From NCBI GenBank assembly GCA_913030785.1, contig CAJWER010000027.1:1-19158 (forward strand): DNA of 19,158 nucleotides, read 5' to 3'. How positions within the stretch are numbered: position 1 is the first letter of the stretch; every line of letters begins with the position of its first letter. The translations under genes were made by a program, and so were the position numbers. The notes beneath the pieces are model-generated. The model saw nothing but the letters and a program-made list of their open reading frames with translations. It was not told the DNA's origin and did not search any database. The stretch is from an uncultured Chloroflexota bacterium (GTDB taxonomy: Bacteria > Chloroflexota > Dehalococcoidia > Lucifugimonadales > CAJWER01). This document shows, one piece after another, positions 6,417-13,066 of the stretch.

Positions 6417-7364
6417 CTAAGCGCGCTCAGAGCCATCTGGGACAGGCCAGCCAATGTCGATGATAATTTGTTTGAGTTCCGCCATCTCGGCCTCGTTCAG
6501 AGGCATCGACGGCGGCCGTGGCGGGCCCATCGGCAGCCCCATGATCTCGGAGATCCCCTTCTCCATTCTGCCCTCGCCCCCGGAGATCTTCCCGGTCCGC
6601 GCGTCAAAATCTCGCATCGGCTGAACAGTCCTCTCCCACTCGGAGTTCGCTTCTTCGTACCTACCTGCCTCCATCATGCTCCAAATGTTCAGGAAGAAAG
6701 TCGGGTACGCGTCCACGCCCTCCGACAGAAAGCCATGCCCACCCATCCTGTGGCACTCCATCGGGTTGTTCGTGTTATCGATGATATTGAAAGTGTCCTT
6801 GAGATCGAATATCTCGTCGAACTTGTACCCCTCAGGCGGCGACCACTTGATCGCAACGATGGATTCGAAGTCCTTCATCCTCCGAAATGTCTCAGGAAAT
6901 ATGCCGCCGAAGGTCAGCCAGTGCGTGTTGTATATCAGTATCCCCACGTCGGACCCATCGGATAGCGCGCCGAAGTAACGCACCATATCTTCCTGGCTCG
7001 GCTGGTTGAACACCGGTGGCGAGACCTGCAGCCCGATCACCCCCGCATCCTTGGCGATATGCGCGTCCTCGATCGAGCGTACCGTGTCCTTGTAGTGGAT
7101 CGCACCCATTACCGGCACGCGACCCTTCGCGGCCTGGACAACCGTCTCGAGCAGACGACCCCACTCACTGTCCCTCAATTGCGGCCCCTCGCCCATAGCT
7201 GCGGCCACCTTGAGCACCGAACCTTGCCCGCGCAGCCCCCTCTCGATCCACACCTCGGTCGCCTCGGCCATTAGCCCGTAGTCGACATCGTAATTACTGT
7301 CAAAGGCAGTGGGCACCGTCGCGATCACTCCCTGTATGTGCGCTTTCGCCTGTTCACGATCCAT
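6417..7364 (-). CDS. DHDPS/NAL-family class I aldolase, not DapA
   Basis: A 315-aa TIM-barrel of the dihydrodipicolinate synthase/N-acetylneuraminate lyase family. Y145 in ILIYNT and K173 in AIKWS are 28 residues apart, exactly as the catalytic Tyr133 and Schiff-base Lys161 of E. coli DapA. The DapA GTTGE loop is replaced by GLRGQGSV and the Arg138 that binds the semialdehyde carboxylate is absent (YNTHWLTFGG), so the acceptor or donor must differ from that of DapA; a role in sugar-acid or aromatic breakdown is plausible. ATG 7364 (MDREQAKAH) is chosen because CGGAGGTG precedes it and the family's first strand (VIATVPTAF) follows; the open frame continues back to a TTG at 7502 without family similarity. 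It heads an operon with the ACT gene. The leader to 7584 shows nothing else I can support. Confidence 0.9.
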   Translation of the reverse strand: MDREQAKAHIQGVIATVPTAFDSNYDVDYGLMAEATEVWIERGLRGQGSVLKVAAAMGEGPQLRDSEWGRLLETVVQAAKGRVPVMGAIHYKDTVRSIEDAHIAKDAGVIGLQVSPPVFNQPSQEDMVRYFGALSDGSDVGILIYNTHWLTFGGIFPETFRRMKDFESIVAIKWSPPEGYKFDEIFDLKDTFNIIDNTNNPMECHRMGGHGFLSEGVDAYPTFFLNIWSMMEAGRYEEANSEWERTVQPMRDFDARTGKISGGEGRMEKGISEIMGLPMGPPRPPSMPLNEAEMAELKQIIIDIGWPVPDGSERA

Positions 7365-7584
7365 TACAGGACACACCTCCGGTATGCATATGCGCTCGTA
7401 GCGCCCGTCCCTGAGATTGTACCGCATGCTCGTTCCAACCCATTCACTTGATTTTCGGAAAATCGTCGCTGCGATGAACTTATACACCTCTTCCGTAGTC
7501 AAATCCCTTCGTAATAGACCGCCTGTGACAGTTTGGGTACAATGGCCCCTCTTTCGACGATAACTTGCATAACAAGCTTAGACG

Positions 7585-8240
7585 GTGTGTAAAGATGCCC
7601 CCATCGGCACGTTCGTGGCAACGGCGGGCGCCCCGGCCGCAACGCCTTGCAACCCCGGCACATTCCAGAACACCCCCGGCCAAACATCATGTAGGGACGC
7701 ACAGGTAGGAACCTTCGTGGCCGTCTCGGGCGCAGCCTCCGTGGGGCTATGCGGAGCCGGCACCTACCAGGATGGAACAGGCCAAAGCTCGTGCAAGGAC
7801 GCGCAGCCCGGCCGCTTCGTCGCGACCGCAGGCGCAATCCGGCCAGACACCCTGTGCAACCGGCACTACCCAGGACTAGCCGGGACAGACGTCGTGCAAC
7901 GAAGTCACCGATTCCAGTGACTCCACAGACACACCGGAGCCCACGGCTACACCAGAGCCCGTGGAACCCACGCCTACAGCAACGCCTGAACCCGAAGAGC
8001 CAACTGAAGTGGCACAGGTAGTCGAGGCGACCTCAACGCCAATGCCCACGCCTCCGCCTCCGCCCACACCGACGGCCAAGCCACAGGCCGCCGGTGTAAG
8101 TAAGCTGCTCCGCGCCGTCAGGCGACGGCGTGCCCCTTGAGGCGGGAATGCTGCTGCTCCTCGTGAGCCCGGCGGCCCTGTGGGGACACCGCAGGCGCCG
8201 ATGGCCCTTCTGGAATGACGAGGAAGACAAGAACCCGTAG
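7585..8240 (+). pseudogene. Cys-rich repeat surface protein with C-terminal anchor, frameshifted
   Basis: Three 34-residue units of the form CxDAxxGTFVAxxGA...C..GTYQ..xGQSS (like ephrin-receptor/GCC2-GCC3-type Cys-rich repeats) start at 7588, 7690 and 7792. An extra base in the third unit, near 7831-7842, shifts the frame; the new frame finishes the unit, passes an in-frame TAG at 7877-7879, then gives a long Pro/Thr/Glu-rich stalk (TPEPTATPEPVEPTPTATPE and on). A second extra base near 8100-8104 restores a C-terminus SCSAPSGDGVPLEAG, a hydrophobic MLLLLVSPAALW segment and a basic RRRR tail ending at TAG 8238. The 5' end is also lost: TAG lies just before the first repeat and there is no signal peptide. 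The original was evidently a wall- or membrane-anchored extracellular protein; as read here it is inactive. Confidence 0.7.
7588..7894 (+). repeat. 102-bp imperfect tandem repeat (three units)
   Basis: Units start at TGT 7588, TGT 7690 and TGC 7792, exactly 102 bp apart. The next Cys codon is at 7895 rather than 7894, which locates a one-base insertion within unit three. Confidence 0.7.
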
Positions 8241-8275
8241 GATGCAAACTCTACCGTAGGGGGACCTCCGCAAAA

Positions 8276-8794
8276 ATGCCCAGTGGTAAACGTCTGTGGA
8301 TCATAGTCGCCGCCGTGATACTCGTTCCCATTGCCGGGGTCGCGTGGTGGCTCGGCTCGCCTTTGCTATTCGACGACGTCGTGAACGAGGAGTTCCCGCT
8401 GTCGTCCTCGGCCACCATCCCGGAAGACACCACCCAGGAGGAGGAGAAGGTGATGGAGGTGATCGCCCGGGTCGAGGACGAAACGGACGAGCCTATGCCG
8501 AAGGATATGGATGAAATCGGCGCACTCAAGACCGGCAGCTTCCGCGACGCTGACCGGTTCCACAAGGGCGAAGGAGAGGCGACGATTCACGTTCTGGAGG
8601 ACGGCACTCGCGTGCTACGGCTCGAAGAGTTCCGTGTTACCAACGTCCCCTCGTTGCACGTCATCCTGGCAACCACAGCCGACCCGAGCAGCAGCGCGGA
8701 GGTCCTCCTGGGCGCCTATGTCGACCTCGGTCCGCTGAAAGGAAACGTTGGCAGCCAGAACTACCCCATCCCCGACGACACCGGTGGGGAATAG
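8276..8794 (+). CDS. Membrane-anchored DM13-domain protein, C-terminally truncated
   Basis: A 172-aa product. Residues 7-30 are a single hydrophobic segment (LWIIVAAVILVPIAGVAWWL) after a short basic N-terminus, so a signal anchor. Residues 31-80 form an acidic linker. Residues about 83-169 are a DM13 domain: GSFRDADRFHKGEGEATI, VLEDGTRVLRLEEF, VTNVPSLHVIL, YVDLGPLKGNVGSQNYPIPDDT. DM13 domains are proposed redox or electron-transfer modules of extracellular proteins. The domain normally continues about 20-25 residues after the IPDDT-type motif; here it runs into GGE and a TAG, and the codons after the stop belong to an FG-GAP repeat protein in the same frame. The last strands are therefore missing. 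The ribosome-binding site is weak. Confidence 0.7.
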   Translation: MPSGKRLWIIVAAVILVPIAGVAWWLGSPLLFDDVVNEEFPLSSSATIPEDTTQEEEKVMEVIARVEDETDEPMPKDMDEIGALKTGSFRDADRFHKGEGEATIHVLEDGTRVLRLEEFRVTNVPSLHVILATTADPSSSAEVLLGAYVDLGPLKGNVGSQNYPIPDDTGGE

Positions 8795-8796
8795 GG

Positions 8797-9102
8797 CTCG
8801 GAATATGTGTTCATCCGAAGCGGCACATGGTCCCAGCAGCAGAAACTCCCCGCCGGTGACGCCCAGCCAGGAGACAGGCTAGGAAACGCTGTGGCAATGG
8901 ACTCTGGTCTGATCGTGGCCGGGCCTTTTTCGACGACGATCAAAGAATCTCATCTGGCTCGGCATACGTTTTCGCCGGGACGTCGCCCGCCTCAGTCCCA
9001 GGCGTGACAAGCTGGGATCTGATACTGATGGGGATCCCGTTCCTCGTCACGTTGGCATCGCGATCTTCCGTCAGGCGCAAGAAGACAGCCAGGGGATTGT
9101 AA
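8797..9102 (+). pseudogene. FG-GAP repeat protein, C-terminal fragment with frameshift
   Basis: Directly after the TAG of the DM13 gene, and in the same frame, the codons read GSEYVFIRSGTWSQQQKL, PAGDAQPGDRLGNAVAM and LIVAGPF: one FG-GAP-like beta-propeller repeat as found in large surface proteins. A one-base deletion near 8921-8925 then moves the reading to another frame that continues the repeat (AFFDDDQRISSGSAYVFAG) and gives a C-terminal anchor, VPGVTSWDLILMGIPFLVTL followed by a basic tail, ending at TAA 9100. No start codon, earlier repeats or signal peptide are present. This is the tail of a large surface protein, joined to the DM13 gene by deletion or misassembly. Confidence 0.65.
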
Positions 9103-9131
9103 CAACCACAGGTCTAGTCGCTGCCCACGTC

Positions 9132-9371
9132 CTAGACACGAGCGACGATCGGCGCCAGCGGCCCCGGGACCTCCGAGTAGAGCACCTGGCCGGGTCCGAT
9201 CGCCACCACACCCTCCTGCACGCCATCCTCTGTGTCGACAGTCACACGATCCCCCGGCATTAGCGCCTCGTCACGAGGGTCGAAGTACCGGATCGCCCCA
9301 ATCGGGCTGAGCCTCACCCCTACAACACTGGTCGCCGGCTGGCCTTCAGTCTGTTCCAAGATATTCTCCAT
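9132..9371 (-). CDS. PSP1/RicT-like protein, N-terminal stub
   Basis: A 79-aa frame beginning MENILEQTEGQPATS, then VVGVRLSPIGAIRYFDP and MPGDRVTVDTEDGVQEG, the opening beta region of PSP1-family proteins (YaaT/RicT), which in other bacteria help mRNA maturation or sporulation control. Family members continue for a long stretch after the PL-x-P motif into a conserved C-terminal part; here the frame stops after GPLAPIVARV, so most of the protein is missing. It follows the DNA polymerase III delta' gene by 45 bp in the same direction, a common holB-yaaT order that supports the assignment. Beyond the stop lies the end of the FG-GAP fragment on the other strand, so the gene seems cut at about 9105-9140. 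No strong ribosome-binding site precedes ATG 9371. Confidence 0.65.
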   Translation of the reverse strand: MENILEQTEGQPATSVVGVRLSPIGAIRYFDPRDEALMPGDRVTVDTEDGVQEGVVAIGPGQVLYSEVPGPLAPIVARV

Positions 9372-9416
9372 CTACATATATGGCTCTGACGAATACCGAC
9401 AACCACGAAAACCGGG

Positions 9417-10406
9417 CTATCGTGGCCTGGGCAAGGATAAGAAAAGCTGTTCGAGGGCGAGACGTGAGTTGACATTCCGCTCCAGTAACGAGGCAGTTTC
9501 GCGAATAGCCGCTATCGCCAGAGCGATCTGATCCGTCGTCAGCTTCGCCGCCGCCGCCCGCATGATCTCCAGCCTGGAGACATGGATCATAAACTCGGGC
9601 GTACCCGCCTTTACCAGCATGAGATCTCTCCACCAGTCAACCCACATGTCCAGATCCCCACGGCCCGCGGCCCGGTCCTTGTAGAAGGCCGAAGCTATGC
9701 CGGCGGCGTGAGCAAAGCGCTCCTCGATCTCCCCGGCAACAATCTCCTCCAACTCCTCAAGCTTGCTGGACAGGTTCTCCAGTATTTTAGGGTCTGAAGC
9801 CGCTCTGAACGCCCATCCGAGCCTGCCCCTTGCGATCCGCGCAATCTGGTCTGCTAAGGGAGCCTCTACACCATGATTCCTAATCAAGGCATCCACGATG
9901 GTCGCACCGCTGACCCGTTTCAGCTCCAGCAGCTGGCACCGCGACGAGAGGGTGGGCGCCACTGCGCCAGTGTCGGAGGCGAGCAGCAGAGTCATAACCC
10001 GATCGGGGGGCTCCTCTAGGGTCTTGAGCAGACCGTTTGCCGCCTCCTCGCTCAAACGCTCCGATTCGTCGAATATCACCACCCTACTGGCTCCCTCAAA
10101 TGGTGCAAGGATGATCTCTCGCTGCATCTCGCGCACCTGATCGATGGCGATCTTGACTCCCTGGTCGGCTCCCACGACCTTCACATCGGTGTGCAGGCCG
10201 CGGAAAACCCGTTCGCACTGGGTGCACTCGCCGCAGGGCCGCTCTTGCCCGGTGCAGTTGACCGCCATGGCAAGGTCCAAGGCCAGCGTCATCTTACCCA
10301 GATGACGTGGCCCAGTAATCATGTATGCGTGGGCCAGTCGCCCCTCATCGAGGCTGCGCCGGAGCAGGCCAACAGCGCTATCGTGGCCAATTGTGTTCCA
10401 CATCAT
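9417..10406 (-). CDS. holB: DNA polymerase III subunit delta'
   Basis: A 329-aa AAA+ protein of the clamp-loader complex. Residues 26-40 hold a P-loop-like GPRHLGKMT; C51, C58, C61 and C64 form the zinc module; IFDESERL (111-118) is the Walker B region; KTLEEPP (128-134) and SSRCQ (154-158, the SRC motif giving the trans-acting Arg) are typical. The C-terminal helical collar domain ends in LEQLFLSLPR. With the other clamp-loader subunits it opens and places the sliding clamp. Two tandem ATG codons (10406, 10403) follow AGAGG; the second has the better spacing. It is followed by the PSP1 stub. The common upstream partner tmk is absent; instead a QueD-like gene lies 118 bp upstream in the same direction. 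Confidence 0.93.
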   Translation of the reverse strand: MMWNTIGHDSAVGLLRRSLDEGRLAHAYMITGPRHLGKMTLALDLAMAVNCTGQERPCGECTQCERVFRGLHTDVKVVGADQGVKIAIDQVREMQREIILAPFEGASRVVIFDESERLSEEAANGLLKTLEEPPDRVMTLLLASDTGAVAPTLSSRCQLLELKRVSGATIVDALIRNHGVEAPLADQIARIARGRLGWAFRAASDPKILENLSSKLEELEEIVAGEIEERFAHAAGIASAFYKDRAAGRGDLDMWVDWWRDLMLVKAGTPEFMIHVSRLEIMRAAAAKLTTDQIALAIAAIRETASLLERNVNSRLALEQLFLSLPRPR

Positions 10407-10524
10407 GAGCCTCTTCGGTCGTTACCGCTCTTCGCGTAGATCATTGCATGCAACGCGGTATCGCCCTCGATACACCCTTGCCACCAATAAACCAGAGTTT
10501 GCGCGTCACCACACTCCGCCCAAC

Positions 10525-10944
10525 TCAGCGCGCGCAGCGCCGCCTGTAGGTGGCCAGGTTCGTTGGGGTCTCCCACAGCCTGACCTCTGACAGGGTCATG
10601 CCCAGCAGTGCCACCTTGTCGAATATATGCCGGGCCAGGCTCTCGGCGGTTGGATTCTCGTCCATCAGATACAACGGCTCGCCGCTCTCAAGTAGCATTG
10701 GCACCACCGGGTCGTTCCTCGATAGCACCATTCGATGGTCGATGTGCTCGTCGATCCACCCCTTCACCAGATCGCGCACCTCGCCAAAATCCACCACCAT
10801 CCCCATCGCGTCCAGCTCCTCGGCGTCGATGTCCACCTCCAACAGCCCGTTGTGTCCATGCAAGTAGCGACACTTGCCAGAATGACCCACGAGGCGATGC
10901 CCGTAACAGAATTCTATGGACTTTGTTATACGATGGAGCGGCAA
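10525..10944 (-). CDS. queD: 6-carboxytetrahydropterin synthase/6-pyruvoyl-tetrahydropterin synthase family
   Basis: A 139-aa T-fold enzyme. Zinc ligands H16 (YGHRL), H29 and H31 (YLHGHN) are present, as are the catalytic C25 (GKCRY), the D69-H70 pair and E125 in RLWETPTN that anchors the pterin ring. QueD makes 6-carboxytetrahydropterin in queuosine/7-deazaguanine synthesis; PTPS homologues make pyruvoyl-tetrahydropterin, and without queC/queE neighbours the distinction is not certain. The start is TTG 10944, with AGGTGA four bases upstream; no ATG lies near. A TAGAAT at 11000-10995 is a possible -10, without a clear -35. Confidence 0.87.
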   Translation of the reverse strand: MPLHRITKSIEFCYGHRLVGHSGKCRYLHGHNGLLEVDIDAEELDAMGMVVDFGEVRDLVKGWIDEHIDHRMVLSRNDPVVPMLLESGEPLYLMDENPTAESLARHIFDKVALLGMTLSEVRLWETPTNLATYRRRCAR

Positions 10945-11004
10945 AAAATCACCTATATCTGAAGCCAGCCCAAACCCATCTTCTCACCCTATCAATTCTA
11001 CCAC

Positions 11005-11106
11005 GGGTGCTGCACACGCTTAGTGCGGCAGGTCGCGGTGCCGCCCGAACTCCACGGGTGCTGCGCGAGCCAAGTGGACGGGACGCGACGCCGCCCACCT
11101 CCACTA
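11005..11106 (+). repeat. Two tandem GGGTGCTGC-type units
   Basis: Unit one starts GGGTGCTGCACACGCTTAG and ends GCCCGAACTCCACGG; unit two starts at 11056 with GGGTGCTGCGCGAGCCAAG and ends GCCGCCCACCTCCA. Each is about 51 bp. A single related unit is at 3587-3637, also just upstream of a dispersed-element copy. Confidence 0.65.
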
Positions 11107-11112
11107 TTGTTC

Positions 11113-11197
11113 CCCGGGTGTGAAGATGGGCTCCGCCCCGCTGCCGGGAGCCTGAGGGTGTCCCTCAGAAATATACATTTATGTTTTTCTTGGGGCA
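11113..11197 (+). repeat. Dispersed intergenic element, copy 3
   Basis: GGGTGTG, stem-loop I GGGC-TCC-GCCC, TGCCGGGAG, then a perfect stem-loop II CTGAGGG-TGT-CCCTCAG (11152-11168), and an A/T-rich tail with TTTTTCTT. This copy has the best preserved second hairpin. The rest of the interval to 11292 holds only the short duplication noted separately. Confidence 0.65.
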
Positions 11198-11264
11198 GTC
11201 AGGAAGCCAAGTTCGAATTACACCGCAATAATCAGGATGACTTTCGCCCCAACACAGCGCTACC

Positions 11265-11290
11265 ATAGGAGCACGAACCAATAGGAGCAC
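11265..11290 (+). repeat. Duplicated ATAGGAGCAC containing the ribosome-binding site
   Basis: ATAGGAGCAC occurs at 11265-11274 and again at 11281-11290. The second copy supplies the GGAG six bases before the TTG start of the Ada-domain gene. Confidence 0.6.
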
Positions 11291-11292
11291 CG

Positions 11293-11535
11293 TTGCCCAC
11301 AACCCCCCGAAAGACCTCTTCGGACGAACGCTGGAGTTTGGTGCTCGCACCGGACAAGGCGGCGGACGGCACATTCTATTATGCGGTCGCCACTACAGGG
11401 GTGTACTGCCAGACCGGCTGCGCTTCCCGGACACCTCACCGCCACAACGTCACGTTCTACGACAACGCCGAAGCGGCAGAGCCAGCAGGCTACCGTCGTT
11501 GCAACCGTTGCAAACCGGACCAGCCCGCCAGGTAG
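11293..11535 (+). CDS. Stand-alone Ada-type zinc/methylphosphotriester domain
   Basis: An 80-aa protein consisting only of the Ada N-terminal domain: W14, then DGTFYYAVATTGVYC, CASRTPHRHNVTFY and AGYRRCNRC. C39, C43, C70 and C73 keep the spacing of E. coli Ada C38, C42, C69 and C72, the zinc ligands of which C38 accepts a methyl group from DNA phosphotriesters. The helix-turn-helix and methyltransferase domains of a full Ada protein (about 350 aa) or of an AdaA-type regulator are missing. TTG 11293 is preceded by GGAG. It is either a truncated Ada or a genuine single-domain protein; the intact cysteine set favours some retained metal binding. It converges on lysA with 19 bp between the two stops. 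Confidence 0.72.
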   Translation: MPTTPRKTSSDERWSLVLAPDKAADGTFYYAVATTGVYCQTGCASRTPHRHNVTFYDNAEAAEPAGYRRCNRCKPDQPAR

Positions 11536-11554
11536 CTTCGCCTGACAAAAAATC

Positions 11555-12871
11555 CTAGTCGTCCACGTCCCACGCCATCAGGTCCTCGTAGCTCTCTCTC
11601 CGTCTGATTAGCCGCGGTACGCCATCCTTGACCATTATGATCGCTGGTCTGGGATTCAGGTTGTAGTTGCTGGCCATCGATGGCGCATACGCCCCCGATG
11701 CAGGTATCGCCACCAGGTCGCCAGCCTGCAGCACCGGCAGCGCGATGTCCTTGACCAGGATGTCGCCCGACTCGCAGTACTTGCCCGCCAGCGTAACCGT
11801 CTCGGCAGGCGCGTCGGACATCCGGTTGGCCACCACCGCCTCGTAGCGCGAGTCATACAGAGCAGGACGGATGTTGTCCCCCATGCCCCCGTCCAGCGAT
11901 ACGTACGTGCGCACCGTGGGGATATTCTTGATCGCTCCGACCGTGTAGAGGGCAACGCCGGCACGTCCCACTATGGAGCGACCCGGCTCAACGGTAAGAA
12001 GCGGCTCGCCAAACCCCAGCCTGGCACAGCTAGCCTTGGTCGCGTTGGCGATCACCTCCGCATACGAACCCACGGCCGGTGGAAGCTCATCGCGCAAGTA
12101 TCCGATGGCAAATCCGCCCCCCGGGCTGAACTCCCTCAGATCGAGCCCCTCGGAGATGAACTGCGAGAGGAATGTGAGTACTGTATCAATCGCGATGGAG
12201 TATGGCTCCAGTTCGAATATCGGCGACCCCAGGTGGAAGTGGATACCGACCAGGTCCAGGTTCGGCGCCGCGATGGCCTGCCTGATAGCAGTGGTGGCGT
12301 CACCGGTCTCGATTGACAGCCCAAATTTGCTGTCGAGGATGCCGGTCGTGGTCTTCGCGTGAGTGTGCGGATCGATCCCAGGCGAAACCCGCAGCAGAAT
12401 GTCCTGAGTCATGCCGCAAGCGCCGGCCAGCGCATCCAGCATCTCGATCTCCAGGAATCCGTCCACCACAACCCTGCCGATCCCCCGGTTGAGGGCCATC
12501 TCCAACTCTGCCGGGCTCTTGTTGTTGCCATGGAAGTAGATATCTTCTGCCGGAATCCCGGCTGCCAACGCCATGGCCAACTCCCCGCCGGAGACCACGT
12601 CGAGCCCGAGGCCCTCTTCATGAAGCAGCCTGGCCAGCGCCAGTCCGATGTAGGCCTTCGATGCGTAAAGCACCTTGGTGGACGGATAGCGACTACCAAA
12701 CTCACGGACGAACTCGCTGCTCACCGCCCTCAAGGTGTCCTCGTCGAATACGTACAGCGGCGTGCCGAACTCCGCCACGAGATCTGTGGCGTCACACCCT
12801 CCCAGCGTCAGGTGGTCTCCCGGGCCTATGCCAGCGGTAATCGGAAAGATTTCTGCAGTGTCGAATGTCAT
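11555..12871 (-). CDS. lysA: Diaminopimelate decarboxylase
   Basis: A 438-aa fold-type III PLP enzyme for the last step of lysine synthesis (meso-diaminopimelate to lysine). Motifs in order: YASKAY with Schiff-base K72, DVVSGGEL (91-98), HFHLGS (211-216), SPGGGFAIGY (249-258, phosphate loop), EPGRSIVG (295-302) and KYCESGD (364-370) with the C366/E367 pair that acts from the other subunit. Length is normal for LysA. ATG 12871 follows GGGAG by about eight bases. A TAGAAT at 12915-12910 would be a usable -10 (33-nt leader), but no good -35 is seen. Alternative decarboxylases of this fold (arginine, ornithine, carboxynorspermidine) fit the KYCESGD motif less well. Confidence 0.92.
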   Translation of the reverse strand: MTFDTAEIFPITAGIGPGDHLTLGGCDATDLVAEFGTPLYVFDEDTLRAVSSEFVREFGSRYPSTKVLYASKAYIGLALARLLHEEGLGLDVVSGGELAMALAAGIPAEDIYFHGNNKSPAELEMALNRGIGRVVVDGFLEIEMLDALAGACGMTQDILLRVSPGIDPHTHAKTTTGILDSKFGLSIETGDATTAIRQAIAAPNLDLVGIHFHLGSPIFELEPYSIAIDTVLTFLSQFISEGLDLREFSPGGGFAIGYLRDELPPAVGSYAEVIANATKASCARLGFGEPLLTVEPGRSIVGRAGVALYTVGAIKNIPTVRTYVSLDGGMGDNIRPALYDSRYEAVVANRMSDAPAETVTLAGKYCESGDILVKDIALPVLQAGDLVAIPASGAYAPSMASNYNLNPRPAIIMVKDGVPRLIRRRESYEDLMAWDVDD

Positions 12872-12950
12872 GTTCTGCTCCCATTAAGGGGTGTGATTTT
12901 CTGACCAATATTCTATCATCCCCCGGGCAGCCGAGCTGTCTTGCTTGCAA

Positions 12951-12982
12951 TGTCACCCCGAGCGGATGCGAAGGGTCTGGGG
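12951..12982 (+). repeat. GTCACCCCGAGCG-type intergenic repeat, single copy
   Basis: The sequence TGTCACCCCGAGCGGATG followed by CGAAGGGTCTGGGG resembles the short GTCATTCTGAGCG...GAAGAATC repeat scattered in intergenic DNA of various bacteria, including Chloroflexota. Only one copy lies here, so this rests on remembered pattern alone. The remainder of 12872-13066 shows nothing else clear. Confidence 0.35.
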
Positions 12983-13066
12983 ATGCGGGGTCCAGGCTCG
13001 GCGGCCAGGAGAAGTGGGACGCCTTACCAGGTAACTCGGCGTTCCCCCGTATGTTGCGCGGGTGCG

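Noticed and set aside
6264..6965. 233-codon plus-strand frame across the ACT and DHDPS-family genes
   Set aside because: It crosses two real minus-strand genes and their 35-bp gap, with no family features.
7588..7894. CRISPR array
   Set aside because: The 102-bp periodicity is a protein-coding repeat with conserved Cys/Gly codons and no constant repeat-spacer structure.
10445..10454. Palindrome TTGCATGCAA upstream of holB
   Set aside because: Short, without flanking symmetry or a promoter in proper position; chance cannot be excluded.
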